DNA of 64,000 nucleotides from contig JAKCWW010000372.1 of assembly GCA_026260175.1 (NCBI GenBank), positions 24,467-88,466 on the forward strand, in the 5' to 3' direction. The translations under genes were made by a program, and so were the position numbers. The notes beneath the pieces were generated by a model that was given only the letters and a program-made list of their open reading frames with translations, was not told where the DNA came from and did no database searches. Shown here piece after piece: positions 23,264-35,049 of the stretch; position 1 is the first letter of the stretch, and every line of letters starts with the position of its first letter. The DNA is from Reticulitermes lucifugus. Lineage: Eukaryota > Arthropoda > Insecta > Blattodea > Rhinotermitidae.

Positions 23264-25249
23264 TATGTTAATCAAAATCCTACGTTCTTACAAGAAGCCT
23301 ATTACAGAATACGAATCGCTTAATAATGTGTAGCAAAGTTCTGCCTTCGCTTATTAAGCACCACACGTGAGAGTGGAGGTTATGTCCAAACAATTACAAC
23401 CTCAGCACTGGACAGAGTTGAGTAACAACTAAGCAAACTTGGTTCTAATTAGAGTATGTTGTCACAGATAAATTATTTCTCATTTCACTAATGCGTGCTT
23501 CATTAAGTTCGTTCGTCCTGCTGAAGGCTGCTGGAGAGACACAGCACAGGCGGCGCTAGGGCTGGGCCTGGCCAGAAATCAAAGGGCCAACCCTGACAAA
23601 ATTCCACGTAAAAGTATATTAATTTGATAAACATTAATCCAACTCGGGAAAATCTCAAATACGCTTGTCCCATTACACATACTAACATTTCCATTACCAT
23701 CTATTACTTGTATTTTGGTTACGTCTGTAACTTTAAAGACTGTTAAGCCTTTAGAGTAAAAAATTATGTTTAACGCTTTTGTAGAAAATACTGCTGTAAC
23801 ATTAAATACGCTGCCGTAGGCTTGTTGCTCTATTTAACGACGCTGTTAACTGCTACGGTCATTGCACGTCGGTAGGAAATATTCCTGCAAAGCGGAAAGC
23901 AGGCTCCGATTGTCATTTGCAATTAAGAGCCTGGGTGCTCTTACAAAATAGAACCTCTGACATCAAAACAGAAGAGGACATGAACCAGCCTTTCTATGAA
24001 ACGCATGTAAAGTTGCGGCCCGATTTTGGTACATACGCTACACGTTACCTTATCACATTGTTACATAATTCGATTCTGTATTTCTACACTTTGCAACAAT
24101 ATGACGGCATACAACATTTCAAGGATATATTACTACCTCCTGTTGATATTCTTTGGTTTATATTTACCGTTTCAGCAACCGTTCATTAATGAAAGCTCAG
24201 AGTCGGATAAAAATTTATTCCCCATTCTGACTCGAAATACAGTGCACGCTGTATCTAGAATTCTGGGCGATAAATACGTTTCATTTGCGAAAGAGAGCTC
24301 TATTATTTTTCTAAAAGAGACATAAAATATTTTAAAGCAAACTTTTCTATATGTGAGGAGAAAATTGAACAAAAGATGTTAGCGTCAGCGGAGAGCAAAC
24401 CAGGCTAACAATTTTAGACAATCGCAGTGCTAACATGCAAACGTGAGATGTGTAGAGAGTCACCGATGTATCTGAGAGTTAAGAGGATAGTGATATCCCT
24501 GAAGACACAACTAATTCTCCTGTAAATTACTGCATGAATTTAGATGGGACAGAAATTTTTGTTCGATAGGGTCGCTTGATATATCCACACGTGTCATGGA
24601 TGGACAAGCGCAACAAAACTTACAAAATTTTCCTACAGGAAAACTGCAGGCTAGAAATAGAAGCTCCCAGCCATCGTGATAAAAACTCCATCCCTGGATG
24701 GAGGGGAGTACAGTATCGAAACTGCAACGAAAATCAAAGAAAATTTTAGTTTCGTTAGTACTGGTTACTACAAACGGAAAATGGCTACAAAAATCCTCTA
24801 GTTTCAAGAAATATGAAATCAGTTTGTCACCAACACATACCAATAGACACGAGGATACAAATGATGAAAGGTGGGAATTTTTTGCTGTGCGAATGATTGC
24901 AACTTATACACGGGAAGTTAGAAGATAGTGGAAGTATATCGGGAAGACGGCGAACACGAGTCGACATCCAGTGAAAATGAAAGTAGTTTCCTACAAATTC
25001 TACGTCTTGTTGTAAAAAGAGGGTTTTTTAAACACAGAATACACTATCATATTTCTGCAAAACGAAAATTAGTTTCCAGTAAGACTGAAGTTGAGAAAGC
25101 TCAGCATTTAGCATTTATTGTTGCTGAACCAAAGAATATCTCCACGGATATCCATCGTAATTGGTTATTATTTAACTGGTTCCACGTACGACAGAAATTT
25201 AGGATTTCATCAGGCAGAAACATTACGCACGACTTCAGTCCTTTCTGAT
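23264..25249. other. Unassigned DNA, 2 kb
   Basis: Several frames of 90-110 codons (23917-24189, 24026-24325 plus; 24511-24843 minus; 24928-25248 plus) overlap one another and lack recognisable domains. Confidence 0.45.
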
Positions 25250-25830
25250 ATCAAACGCACCCTCAACAAGTGCGAAACCCCCCTCTTCCAGACCCTGTTC
25301 AAATTGGTAACACCTTTGTGCCCTGGGCCTAGGACGTACAGTACTTAGACCTTCCTTTAGACCCAAAACTGCTCTACACCAAGCACTTACGTACCGTCAC
25401 CAACAAAGCCACAGGTACTCTTTGTAACATCTTCCCCCTACTTACTCGAGACTCCACGCTCTCACAAACCTCCAAATTATCCCTACATAAATTACTGATC
25501 CGATCCATTCTCACTTGCGCCGCCCTGTCTGGAATACTACATGCGATTCAAACTACCTGAAAACTCCAAATCGTCCAAACAAGAGCTTACTATTGTTTGG
25601 TAGCTATTCCAGGGGCACTCCCATCTCATATTTGTACGACACCCTTAATATTGAACCTATCCGATACTTCGTCCACCAACGTAGGCCGACTTTTGCTAAC
25701 TGTCCATCCCATCCTAACCCCTAGCTCAACAAATCGGAAATTACACTCTACACGACCTGAACTATTTAACCAAATCTTACAAACATAAAAGGTCGAAACA
25801 TATCCTATTGTAACCAACTCATCATCAGGC
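25250..25830 (+). pseudogene. Jockey-like non-LTR reverse-transcriptase C-terminus
   Basis: Reading through two or three frameshifts gives LDLPLDPKLLYTKH, LRTVTNKATGTLCNIFP, LLIRSILTCAAPVWN, SYSRGTPISYLYDTLNIEPI and ANCPSHPNP. This order (leucine-rich D-x-K-L-x-Y-x-x-H, then the T-Y-A-A-P-x-W block, then I-G-N-x-x-R-x-T-P, then H-C-P-x-H-P-N-P) is the C-terminus of Jockey-clade non-LTR retrotransposons. It is a different family from the other LINE tails in the window. An AT-rich 3' tail follows at 25860-25920. Confidence 0.8.
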
Positions 25831-25920
25831 ATAGTGTTTTTTTAGTCTTTTTCACTGATGTTATTTATATTCCCCTATTTAATATTTAATTTAATTTAAT
25901 AATATATTTAATTTAATTTT

Positions 25921-26309
25921 TTGATATATTTCCCTATGTTTGATTTTTGTTTCACGTAATCATAGAGTTAGACAAATTGCTTATAGGAACAATTTGTGAT
26001 TTTTTTTGTACACTGCAAATGCTGTCACTATCGTCTTTGAAATAAATATTTAAAAACAAGTGCAGGACACGTTTAAATAACTACGTTACGCCACTCTTAC
26101 GACTGTTCCAATGTAATAAGTGGGGCCTATAATGGAGTACATTCTTTGCTGGGTAAAGACGTTCCTCATGCTGTTTATGTACACTATGTGAACCACTGTT
26201 TGAATCTGGTGCAGGAGGTCCTCGTTATTCATGGTGCACTGGGACAAGAAAACTGCCACTAAAAGCGAATCCAATTTAAGCGGAGAATTTCCGTCCATAA
26301 GGGCAGGCG
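25921..26309. other. Unassigned DNA
   Basis: Nothing recognised. A 70-codon minus frame (26086-26298) is not gene-like. Confidence 0.5.
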
Positions 26310-26600
26310 TGGTGTGTAGAGTAAAGGCAAAGTTCTCCCTATACAGTCCTGGACAGGCTCTTGGGGCTCCAGGAGGCTGAGGCTCCCAGAAGTTCTAGAC
26401 AGCGGCATATGAAGGTGGCAAGGTTGTCAGCGGTACGCATCGGCCGCCTTTACCCCCAGGAGATATTCCTGGTAGTCATTTCTGTTAGAGGCTGAGTCGA
26501 CCCCAGGGGTCACAGTGCGGTCGGAAGGATTAAGTCAATGAAAAATCCCGGTGACCCCATCGGAAATCGAAACAGTGACCTTCCGGCTATAGCGCAGTGC
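26310..26600 (-). mobile_element. SINE family C, second copy
   Basis: It is collinear with 5771-6040 over its whole length, including TCAATGAAAAATCCCGGTGA and GTTAGAGGCTGAGTCGACCC. The minus-strand head ends in TGTTTCGATTTCC, a degraded box B. It has a 3' tail of GCCTTTACTCTAC at its left end. No TSD is visible. Confidence 0.78.
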
Positions 26601-27058
26601 CTCGACCAGTTTTCGAAAAATGCGTCATTGCTCAGGTCTTCCAGCTCGTTGCGTCAAAAGCCAGTTTTATTGCACTGCAAATCTAGATACTTTGAAATGA
26701 CATGTCTTTCCTTTAAGCCCCCACCCCCATTTCCAGTCATAAGTGAGTGCAACAAATCACTGTTTTTCTAAACACAATATGCCTGCCAGTAACGTATTAT
26801 TGCATTATTACAATATACACGTTGAATGCAAGGGCTTAATAATTTAGAAATTACAAACAACGACGTATTCGATAAAAGTCTGCTGTTTACACGTTATGTT
26901 TTGACAATTATCGTGAACTTATCGCTGATCGCAGAAATATGCCGGTGGTAGTAAAAGATGATAAGCCGTGGTACGCAACGATCTATCATAGACTGCAGTT
27001 AAGGAGGCTATATTTTCATGTGGGGTACTGTTTCCTTTATGCACATTATGCACAATTT
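26601..27058. other. Unassigned DNA
   Basis: Nothing recognised. Confidence 0.5.
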
Positions 27059-27059
27059 C

Positions 27060-27090
<31 letters not shown>

Positions 27091-27144
27091 GTTGTTGTAG
27101 TAGTAGTAGTAGTACTAGTAGTAGTAGCAGTAGTAGCAGTAGCA
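27059..27144. repeat. ATT / GTA trinucleotide microsatellite
   Basis: About 33 bases of ATT, then about 50 bases of GTA with GCA and GTACTA variants. It gives the Thr/Ala/Asn-rich middle of the 173-codon minus frame 26919-27440, the longest frame in the window, which is therefore an unlikely gene. Confidence 0.95.
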
Positions 27145-27977
27145 TAAGTAACAAATATAATAACGGTTAATTGCCTTTTGGAGTCATATCTTATTGACTG
27201 TTCAGAAATCATTAAGCGCGAAAATGGGAGCAAATGGAGGCTATAAGGCCGTTTTCCGTTGAAAATTTCGTGTTCCGAAGATGTGTTCCGTGGAAGCGCG
27301 CGGAATTTTTGCACACAGTGCCTCAATAATTTGGTTCCATATAATAGGGAAAGGGAAACAAACTGCTGTCTGTTCAGAAATGCTTTGTCCTCGGATGTGA
27401 TCCTCCGAAGTGGGTTCCTTACGAATTTGTTCCTAAACAACTGACGGTTGTAAATCCATCAAATCTACAAAAAACATAAACGTCCTTGCAGTTTTGAAGT
27501 AGTATGCGTTCTTGAGTGTTTCAGTGTCACACGCTGTCTTCATGAATGTACCAGAGAAATCGTGCTTTCGCAAGACAGAGTCAGGGCTAGTTTATTTTCA
27601 GGCCACGTCAGTACACAACTTGCTCTTCAGTAACGTTGACATTTCCAGCAACACTAGTGACTCTGGCACAATTAGGACTCAAAACAACAACAGAGCAACG
27701 ACTGCTGATGGCTTAATACATCAGCTGAACGTATCATTCATGTTTCATCTTTGCCTATTTCGTGAAGAATTGAAGGAATCAAAACTCGGGTCTGATTCCC
27801 TCCATTAGAAAATTGCGACACAGCACGTGCATGATTGTAGTATACGCTTATGGCGATATTTTCTCAACAGTGAGATTTGGAGAAGGAAATTGTGAAGCAG
27901 CTTGATTTAGAAACAGTATTACATGAGTTCGACTCCGAAAGGCAGAAAAGGATAATTCGCCTACATTAATATGGCAT
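27145..27977. other. Unassigned DNA with a 98-codon frame
   Basis: The plus frame 27512-27808 has no recognisable motif. There is no supporting splice or promoter signal. Confidence 0.45.
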
Positions 27978-28206
27978 TATTCTTAGACAATTTTTTTCCT
28001 ATGGCTCAACAGCCCCTAGGGGGCCTAGGCCTCCTCATTTTTCGAGGCTTCGNNNNNNNNNNNNNNNNNNNNNNNNNNNNNNNNNNNNNNNNNNNNNNNN
28101 NNNNNNNNNNNNNNNNNNNNNNNNNNNNNNNNNNCCCAGTAAGCGAGCGGCCGTAGACCCACGCCTTAGACCGCGCGGCCACTGGGATCGGCTATTGTTA
28201 GGCAAT
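27978..28206 (-). mobile_element. SINE family A with TSD, interrupted by an assembly gap
   Basis: The body is about 27992-28192. The left end (CAACAGCCCCTAGGGGGCC, TTTTTCGAGGCTTCG) is the SINE 3' part. The right end (GAGCGGCCGTAGACCCACGC, GACCGCGCGGCCACTGGGAT) is the tRNA-Leu-like head on the minus strand. The flanks TATTCTTAGACAAT (27978-27991) and TATTGTTAGGCAAT (28193-28206) form a 14-bp TSD with two mismatches. About 110-130 bp of body should lie where 82 N are placed. Confidence 0.88.
28053..28134. other. Assembly gap (82 N)
   Basis: The N run lies inside a SINE A copy. Comparison with the 254-bp copy at 52290 suggests the missing part is longer than the N run. Confidence 0.99.
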
Positions 28207-29460
28207 ACATCAACAAAAGTTGATAAATGCACCTTTCAGCTTGGCCATGTCTGCTATCTGATTAATTAGCACTCCGAATATTCGTTAAGCAAGACTTAGC
28301 AAATTAAATAAAATAATGTAAATATCTGATATTATTCTACGTATTTTCACACATCATCAGCATTTTGTTTTACATTATTCCTTAAAATATTGTGTATCCT
28401 TTAATAAAAACAGCTGGGCCCACCAAAAACCCTAGTGGCCCACCTGTGTCCCAACCGAAGCAAAACCTCTGGCGCCGCGCCTGTTTCCTAGGCTCATTTA
28501 TTAACAGGTGTGGAGACCAGAAAAATCTGGATAACATTTTTCTACTAGGTATACATTAATTTTTAAAAAACACAAAGAAACATTATATTTAATTATCTAC
28601 AATTTACGGCGTGTCTGCCGGAAGGTAACCAGAAGTTGTATTAATTTCACAGCAAGAATCTCGGGGTGTCTGCAGTCCCACTTCATCCGTCACTTAGACG
28701 TAACAGACACTAACAATACTGCCGTTTTAATAGGAAGTAACAACATTGAATTTCATTCTTTAGCTCGGTTCCAATTTCTGTCAACATGAACATGCAAACA
28801 AAACGTCACGAATTTTTTCTGAGGTACGGCCTTGGTACGAAGCGCGTATCACGTATCACTGTATCGCGTATCACGTAAGCACTGTGTATCTTTGGATCTG
28901 CGGAGTCATGATAAACCTGGAACGTATTTAAAAATGCCGATTCCCAGAAGCATAATATTATGTCACGAAAACCTGCGTCATTATAAACGGTCTCGAAGCT
29001 AAGAATCGATCCCTGTATCTACCAGCTACAAAAAATATATGCTAACCACTCAATCGTGATTTTCGGATAAAAACAGTAATTATATTTTGTAGAGTCTAAA
29101 GATGTTCCGGTATACACGTAAAAGTAAAATTCTCCTGTTTAAGCAACATCTGTGGTCAAATATAAACGTACAATAATGTTAACTTCATGCACATATTTCG
29201 TTAACATAACATCACAAATCTGGGAGCTGTTGAATGTATCTCCTGCGATCTGCTGACTATCACATATAGACTCTTGCAGATAAACAAAGTCGTGCATTCT
29301 AACGTACTGATGGTTGCATACAAATCGAATAAAATTGAGCCCAAAGCGGTCCCCATGCATTAATAACATTACGAGCAATGTAAACCTAAGTATATACAAC
29401 TGTGTGAATTATTCGCGAACATGACCGCGACAACCTGACATGAAAGTGTAGCAGTCCCTA
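28207..29460. other. Unassigned DNA
   Basis: It includes a small GTATCACGTATC/GCGTATCACG repeat near 28843-28876. No gene recognised. Confidence 0.5.
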
Positions 29461-29462
29461 CC

Positions 29463-29718
29463 TGCAACTGGAAAGGAGTGGAAAGGTATGCTGTAATGAA
29501 GTACTTTGCAAATTTGCATACCCCACTAGTGTTCGTGTTCATATGCTGCAACAGGGACAGGAGTGGAAAGGTGTACCGAAATAAGTTCTTTGGAATTTTG
29601 AACGCCTCCCTTGTGATTATGTTCATATATTGCAACTGGGACAGTTGTGGAAAGGTGCAACGCAACGAAGTTGTTTGCAATTTTTGATACCCCACTGGTG
29701 TTCGTTTCACGTTGCCAC
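29463..29718. repeat. Tandem repeat, three 84-bp units
   Basis: Units begin GCAACTGGAAAGGAGTGG (29463), GCAACAGGGACAGGAGTGG (29547) and GCAACTGGGACAGTTGTGG (29632). Each continues with GGAAAGGTG, TTTGCAAATTT.. and CCCCACT.GTGTTCGTGTTCA. The 84-bp period is 28 codons, so long frames stay open on both strands (29369-29740 and 29526-29795 minus). The minus frame repeats a LHLSTPVPVAAYEHEH-like peptide. Whether this is ever translated cannot be told. Confidence 0.85.
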
Positions 29719-31309
29719 ACCAGAACTTCGATAAAAACACAGATATTACACAGCAGCAAGCTTAAAATTGCATTTCCTTGCACATCGTTAAACATTCATT
29801 GTATCGAGCAATATTTCACATCAGTTTTTAAAGCTGCAAAGAGGAGCTCCTGAACAAGTGGCCAAATATGAATGGGAAACTAGCATGCGGGCAACTGCTC
29901 ACTGGTAACAGGGCCACAGAACTGAGAAATTTTGGTACCCTCGCATACGAGATGAAATGTAAATGGGCAAAACAAGCTAAAGAAAACAGAATTGAGGTTG
30001 GATGGAGAATAAGAATTAATATCACCAAGATTCACAACGACTTTTTCCAGTGTCGCCAATATTCAAAACAAACGTTACGCTTCGGTAGCTACCACGTTTT
30101 GGAAGGAGGTAGCTTCCGAAATGTAATGTTTTTGCACGGAATGAATAATTACAAAAGACTGTCCATTTATTCCACCAGATTGATACTTTTATGCGACCGT
30201 CAGGTACTGTAAGTATTACATTAAACCAATTTCAACAAAAATGTAATTCTCACTGCAATTTCTATTTCAGACGCCCAATATTATATTTCATTATCGAAAT
30301 TCATTCACTTGTTAGATGCAAAAACATTCAGACGGCCATCACGTCAACATTTTTGTATATTTTACGCACTTTGTGGAAATATCACAAAATTTAAGTTACG
30401 TACTAATAAGTTGCGTGCTCCTGACATTATAACGTCACTCATAGACATACGAGTAAAACTGCTGTCGTTTAAGAAAAGAACAATTTGTTTCTTTTATGGT
30501 TTCATTGTTGCCACTAATGAAACGAAGAGTGAATCTCCAGCATTCGTTATAACGGAGTAACGTCGATATTATAAGGCACAACAATATTCTTATCCACGAA
30601 TTAGGTTGGAGCGTCGCACGTTTTCTCATATTTTTACTGCAGGGTGACAAATCTCATAAGGAGAAGTCTGCTCATTTCGTTAACAATTATGAACGAGCTA
30701 GGATCTTCAGTTGGAACATCAGCGTGAGCATCTTGAAAGTTTATATGATCTACATAATATACATAGTAAAAACTAAGACATCTAAAAATGTCACTGTTCA
30801 CCGCATGAAGAGAGAGGTAAAGCAAGAATGCAATGGCAAATACGCTGCATGAATATTTGCTTCGACATAAAAGTGTTCCGTCCTGTGATCCCCAAAATTT
30901 GTCTATGATGGAATATTCTTGTCATAAATGGGAGAGAACTGAGGCGGACTGCCGACAGAACGTGTGAAGATTACTTATTGGATACACTAAAGCAAAGGAA
31001 AGATAAAAGAAAGTAAGAAAGAGAACAGGGAAGATATGGAGATAAATTAAACTGGAAATGTGCAATACTCAGCAACATTTTACTTGAAATCTGTAACACA
31101 AATTTTCAGCTGGTGCTAGAGATCACATATACTCTTAGTTCGGCAGGCAGTGCGGAATATTTTATTTTATTTTGAAATAAGGAGCTTTGAAAGTAATCTG
31201 TCTGAAACGAGAAATGCCCTTTGATATTCAATTAGAAGAAGCTTTTCCTGTATGTCTGTCGCGACAGGGATTTCATAAAGGAGTTCTCAGATTCAACCAA
31301 AATGTTTTC
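29719..31309. other. Unassigned DNA, 1.6 kb
   Basis: The plus frame 29868-30212 (114 codons) and shorter overlapping frames on both strands have no recognisable domain. Confidence 0.45.
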
Positions 31310-31573
31310 GAGAACTAATTGGTTTCTGGACTTTGCCCATCGTCCGGAAATCTAAAATCACGATGTTTCGGAAGGTGCATCTGCTTCCGTCCTCAGGTCC
31401 TTAGACCGAGCTAACCTCAATCACTGTGATTGAGGTTAGCTCGGTCTAAGGGACCCAACAGAGTAGGCGTCTTCCTCCCTCTTCACCTGAGGATGGAAGC
31501 AGATCTAGCTTCCGAAACGTCGTGATTTTAGATTTCCGGAAGATGGACAAAGTCCAGAAACCAATTAGTTCTC
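31310..31573. repeat. Long fold-back of two hammerhead-like repeats
   Basis: The left arm from 31310 (GAGAACTAATTGGTTTCTGG) is matched inverted by CCAGAAACCAATTAGTTCTC ending at 31573. At the centre, 26 bp at 31399-31424 and 26 bp at 31426-31451 form a perfect palindrome with a single unpaired T. The right arm alone carries an extra ~34 bp (31452-31485) before CTGAGGA. Its core reads TCAC, CTGAGGA, T, GGAAGC-AGATCTA-GCTTCC, GAAACGTC, GTGA. So stem I (TCAC/GTGA), stem II (6 perfect pairs) and the ACGT of stem III are all present, with one extra T at the base of stem II. Confidence 0.8.
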
Positions 31574-32388
31574 AATGTTACATACCATCGTCAGGACCTT
31601 TTAGAATTTATCAACATGTTTTCACTAAGGATTGACTATATTTGGGTCAGAATGGTTATTTTTGGCAGGTATAAACTTAGGACAAGGAGACAAAAATGTT
31701 TTCGTATTTCGTACAGAAATACTTCACTAACGCCAAACATATAATCGTTGACTCTCACATACGGTACAGGGGAAGTAAAAAATAGCATCGTGGTGTAAAG
31801 AGGACGACAGTGTACATTGCACAAAATAGCAAAGCGTGGCCTCTCACGGGAGATTCACCATCTCTGTTTACTTCCGAATGTCGTAAACCATTCAATAATT
31901 CGCTTTTACTCGTGTAATTGTCGAGGGACATGGAATAACGCTTACTCTGCTAATACCTTGATTTAAATGAAAAAGGTGGCACTTCCCAATTCTATCCAAC
32001 CACTACTACGAATACTCTCCCATTATCTCTCCAGCAGAGCAGGGTGGTTTTACAATACCGAAATGTAATCAGCTGACAGCAAGTTTCAACCCATTGCCCT
32101 CAATTCAGTCTGATTCATTAATACCCAGCTGAGGAAATGTAACTCAGACAAGAGTAAAAGTGTACTCCTGTGGAGTACAGAAATTTACGGAAGCGTTCTT
32201 TTTCGACTTCGCACGCCTCGTTGGCTCTTATGATGAAACAAAATTATTACTGTAAAGCTTATTGCACTGACAATAGCCTTAATAAGGTCAAAATTATGGT
32301 TTATTAAAATTCATTACGTTAAAAATTGGCTCACACAATAAAAGTTTCACATCTTAAGCAGATAAAATAAAGGACGACATGATGACGA
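31574..32388. other. Unassigned DNA
   Basis: Nothing recognised. Confidence 0.5.
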
Positions 32389-32389
32389 T

Positions 32390-32645
32390 ACGAGTTAGAT
32401 GAGAAACTCATATAAAATTTTAGTCGGAAAACATGAAGGACAATTTATGAGTCATAGATGTAGGTGGAAGGGTACAATGAAACAACTCTTAAAGAAACAG
32501 CATTTTGGGACGTGAGCTGAATTGAATTTGTCCCTGGATGGAGGCAGTAAGAGTCTTCTGTACAAACGGTAATGAAATTTCAGGTTCCATAAAATGTCTG
32601 GAATGTCTTGATCAATTGTACAACTATTAGCTTCTCCAAGAAGTT
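32390..32645 (+). mobile_element. Decayed LINE reverse-transcriptase tail
   Basis: It follows the plan of the 20690-20965 copy: AGATGAGAAACTCATATAAA..TTTTAGTCGGAAAAC, then a degraded Trp-rich link, a TTGAATTTGTCCCTGGATG block, and the 3' end GTTCCATAAAATGTC..CAACTATTAGCTTCTC. There are multiple stops. Confidence 0.6.
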
Positions 32646-33484
32646 TGTTATTACAAAAAACGTGTGTCCTTTGTGCTCTCTGTGAACTAGCCTGGGAGTC
32701 GACACAAAATTATGAAACACATCGATCGTCGTTTTAATCAAAAAATATAATCAACTTTTGTGTGTTTAACAGCTTGCTGCTGCATATTTACTCACATGCA
32801 TATTGATTTAAAGCAGACTCGTCCGCAGTGACACACGTTAACACCAATCCAACTCTCGATTTTATGGACACCTCCAAATTAATTTCAGTTATGCGAAACT
32901 GCTTTCTGTTTAATTATATTACAATACAAATTACTTCATTCAACAATGAAGTGAATTAAAACAGGTTTGAATCAAATGAACTATGACGTCAGAACTTACC
33001 ATACTACACGTATTACTTTTTATATTAATTATGCAGCAACACTGAACTATCATTGCGAATATTTACAAAACAATTTCAAAACAATATGGCTTGTCCGAAT
33101 GACATCTTATTGAAAAGAGTATATTGTTTTTACACTTTTGTTATAATAAAAAACTTAAAAACAGAATTAAAATATAATTAAAATACTTTAAAATCTCAAT
33201 AAATGAAAGACCTTGGTCAGAAGTATAGACAGGCTGTTATTCAGAAAATATATATAACTCGAATATCCTTCATTGCCTTTGCCATAATAATAAGAGGACA
33301 GTACATACACATGTATACAGTAGAACAATACCAGTACACAGATGAGCGGCGCCTGAGAATAAAGTGCTAATGACATTATTTGGTGTTATTAGACAAGCAG
33401 TAAGAGCAGAACGGAAAAGTGACACAGCTAACAGCTTCAAAATTTGTATTACTCAATGCATTTTATTTCAGTGACCAAATCAAG
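32646..33484. other. Unassigned DNA
   Basis: Very AT-rich (for example 33100-33200). No gene seen. Confidence 0.5.
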
Positions 33485-33655
33485 GAGGTAAAGTTAAGGT
33501 GAAGTATGTAGAGCGTATAGGGATATAAAACATAACTACAAAATGTTGGTCGGTAAACCTAAAGGGAGTAGATCGTTTAGAAGTTCCAGCCGTGTATGTG
33601 TAAGACAATATGAACGCCGATCATAAAGAGACAAAGAGGGTACCTGCTTATAGAA
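33485..33655 (+). mobile_element. Very decayed LINE reverse-transcriptase tail
   Basis: AAAATGTTGGTCGGTAAACC gives a MLVGKPKGSRSF-like reading that matches the L-V-G-K-P-E-G-x-R block of the same LINE family. Sequence after it keeps a D-H-R-D spacing but is full of stops. Confidence 0.4.
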
Positions 33656-34025
33656 GTAGCATTAACCGTCTTCTAAACAGCGGAGTATCGCCCGACACTT
33701 ACGAAACATGCATATTGGAAAGCTAATTCAAGCGGCGACTTGGCAAATCGCGTAACACTTAGGATGTTTCTAGAATATTCAGTCTCTGAGTACGTCCACA
33801 TTTCTTGAACCTTAGCACAACTCTCGGTGCTTATGGCTTTTACCGCCCGCTTAGGACAGTGAGCATTGACACAAGACACCCTGTTGACGGATTTCACCAG
33901 ATGCCAGAGGAGAGACCCCAATTACAATGGTACCGATTGTGGAGCACTCACAACCTCGATTGTTAAATCAAAATAATACGTAAATTCATTATATGTACCA
34001 ACATGAAGCCTTCGGAACATGACTG
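33656..34025. other. Unassigned DNA
   Basis: An 82-codon minus frame (33673-33921) has no recognised motif. Confidence 0.5.
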
Positions 34026-34140
34026 TTTGACCATTGCAGATGAAGGGGCTACGTTCCTTCGAAACGTCGGGAGCCACTAACCCACCGACACAGCGTCACA
34101 TTCCAGAAGAACTGAATCCTCAATTACACCGCTGTGAGAC
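34026..34140 (+). repeat. Hammerhead-like repeat copy
   Basis: GCAGATGAAGGGGCTACG, then TTCCTTCGAAACGTCGGGAG at 34037-34074. AAGG/CCTT pair as a short stem II, and ACGT is intact. CTGATGA is changed to CAGATGA. The downstream GACACAGCGTCACATTCCAG and AGAAGAACTGAATCC blocks match the downstream sequence of the 46795 copy. Confidence 0.55.
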
Positions 34141-35045
34141 CTCAGATCTCACAAAATAATCTTCGTAACACCCATGTACCTTGTACTACCGTAACAATAC
34201 CCACATCCAACATACAAAAGTGACAGTCATATATATATATATACATATATACGTACACAAAACAGTATACTACAATATGAGGCACTTGCTTGACTGTCAT
34301 TAAGTACTGCAAATTTTGTACATTAAAATCAAAACGTTCGGAATACATCGATAACAAAACTGTTCAGTTTGAATTTATCTTTTCTTGTCACTTAGGGATT
34401 AAACATTTTTGTGTCGTGCTGTACTCAGAATGGGAGATAAAAACGTAGTCATTGGTTCCCTTGTCACATTAATATGCTCTTCCTTTCTCGTCCCTTTGTC
34501 GTTCTTCTTCTTCTCGTTTTTATTTCTCGGGTATTTATTTTCTTTTCGGTTTTCTGGTTTTCTTTCTTTTTTGTACACGAAAAGGCGCATTCTTTATTAC
34601 AATTACATAAGTATACAGTTCAGTTATTCGCCATTGTATCCAGGAACAGGCCTGAATCATTTTCATTAATGAAAATTCGTAAGCATATAAACAGAGAATT
34701 GCAAGCCTTGAAGAAAAAGGATATACTGAATATACTCGTATTTAAGAGAACTTATTGCATGAATTAGAAGAGCGGGCCTATAATATACTTAACGTTCGGA
34801 TTATTTTTAATGCCGATTTTCGGATATATACAGCAGACACGCCTGTTCGCAGGTTCGCGCAATGCTGTTTCGCTCAATCCCGGAAGAATCATTGTGACTC
34901 TTGTGCCCTGCAGTAGCCCTATAGTTAGTTCCCTCGCCCATTCGCAGTCGCGCTTGCACGCTAGTGTTCAGTAGGCCGCACCTGCCCGCCTGATATGCCG
35001 TAGGGTATGTACTGCTGACTGTACATTCGTAATTCTTAGAACTGA
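34141..35045. other. Unassigned DNA upstream of the Tigger pseudogene
   Basis: A short AT run at 34230-34254 and T-rich frames at 34409-34767. I looked for Tigger-type terminal repeats here and found none I trust. Confidence 0.5.
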
Positions 35046-35049
35046 GTGT

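Noticed and set aside
26919-27440. Longest open frame in the window (173 codons, minus)
   Set aside because: Its middle is the translated ATT/GTA microsatellite and the flanks show no domain; it is chance opened by the repeat.
30840-31020. Possible further LINE tail (ELRRTADRTCEDYLLD reading)
   Set aside because: The order of LINE landmarks could not be established.
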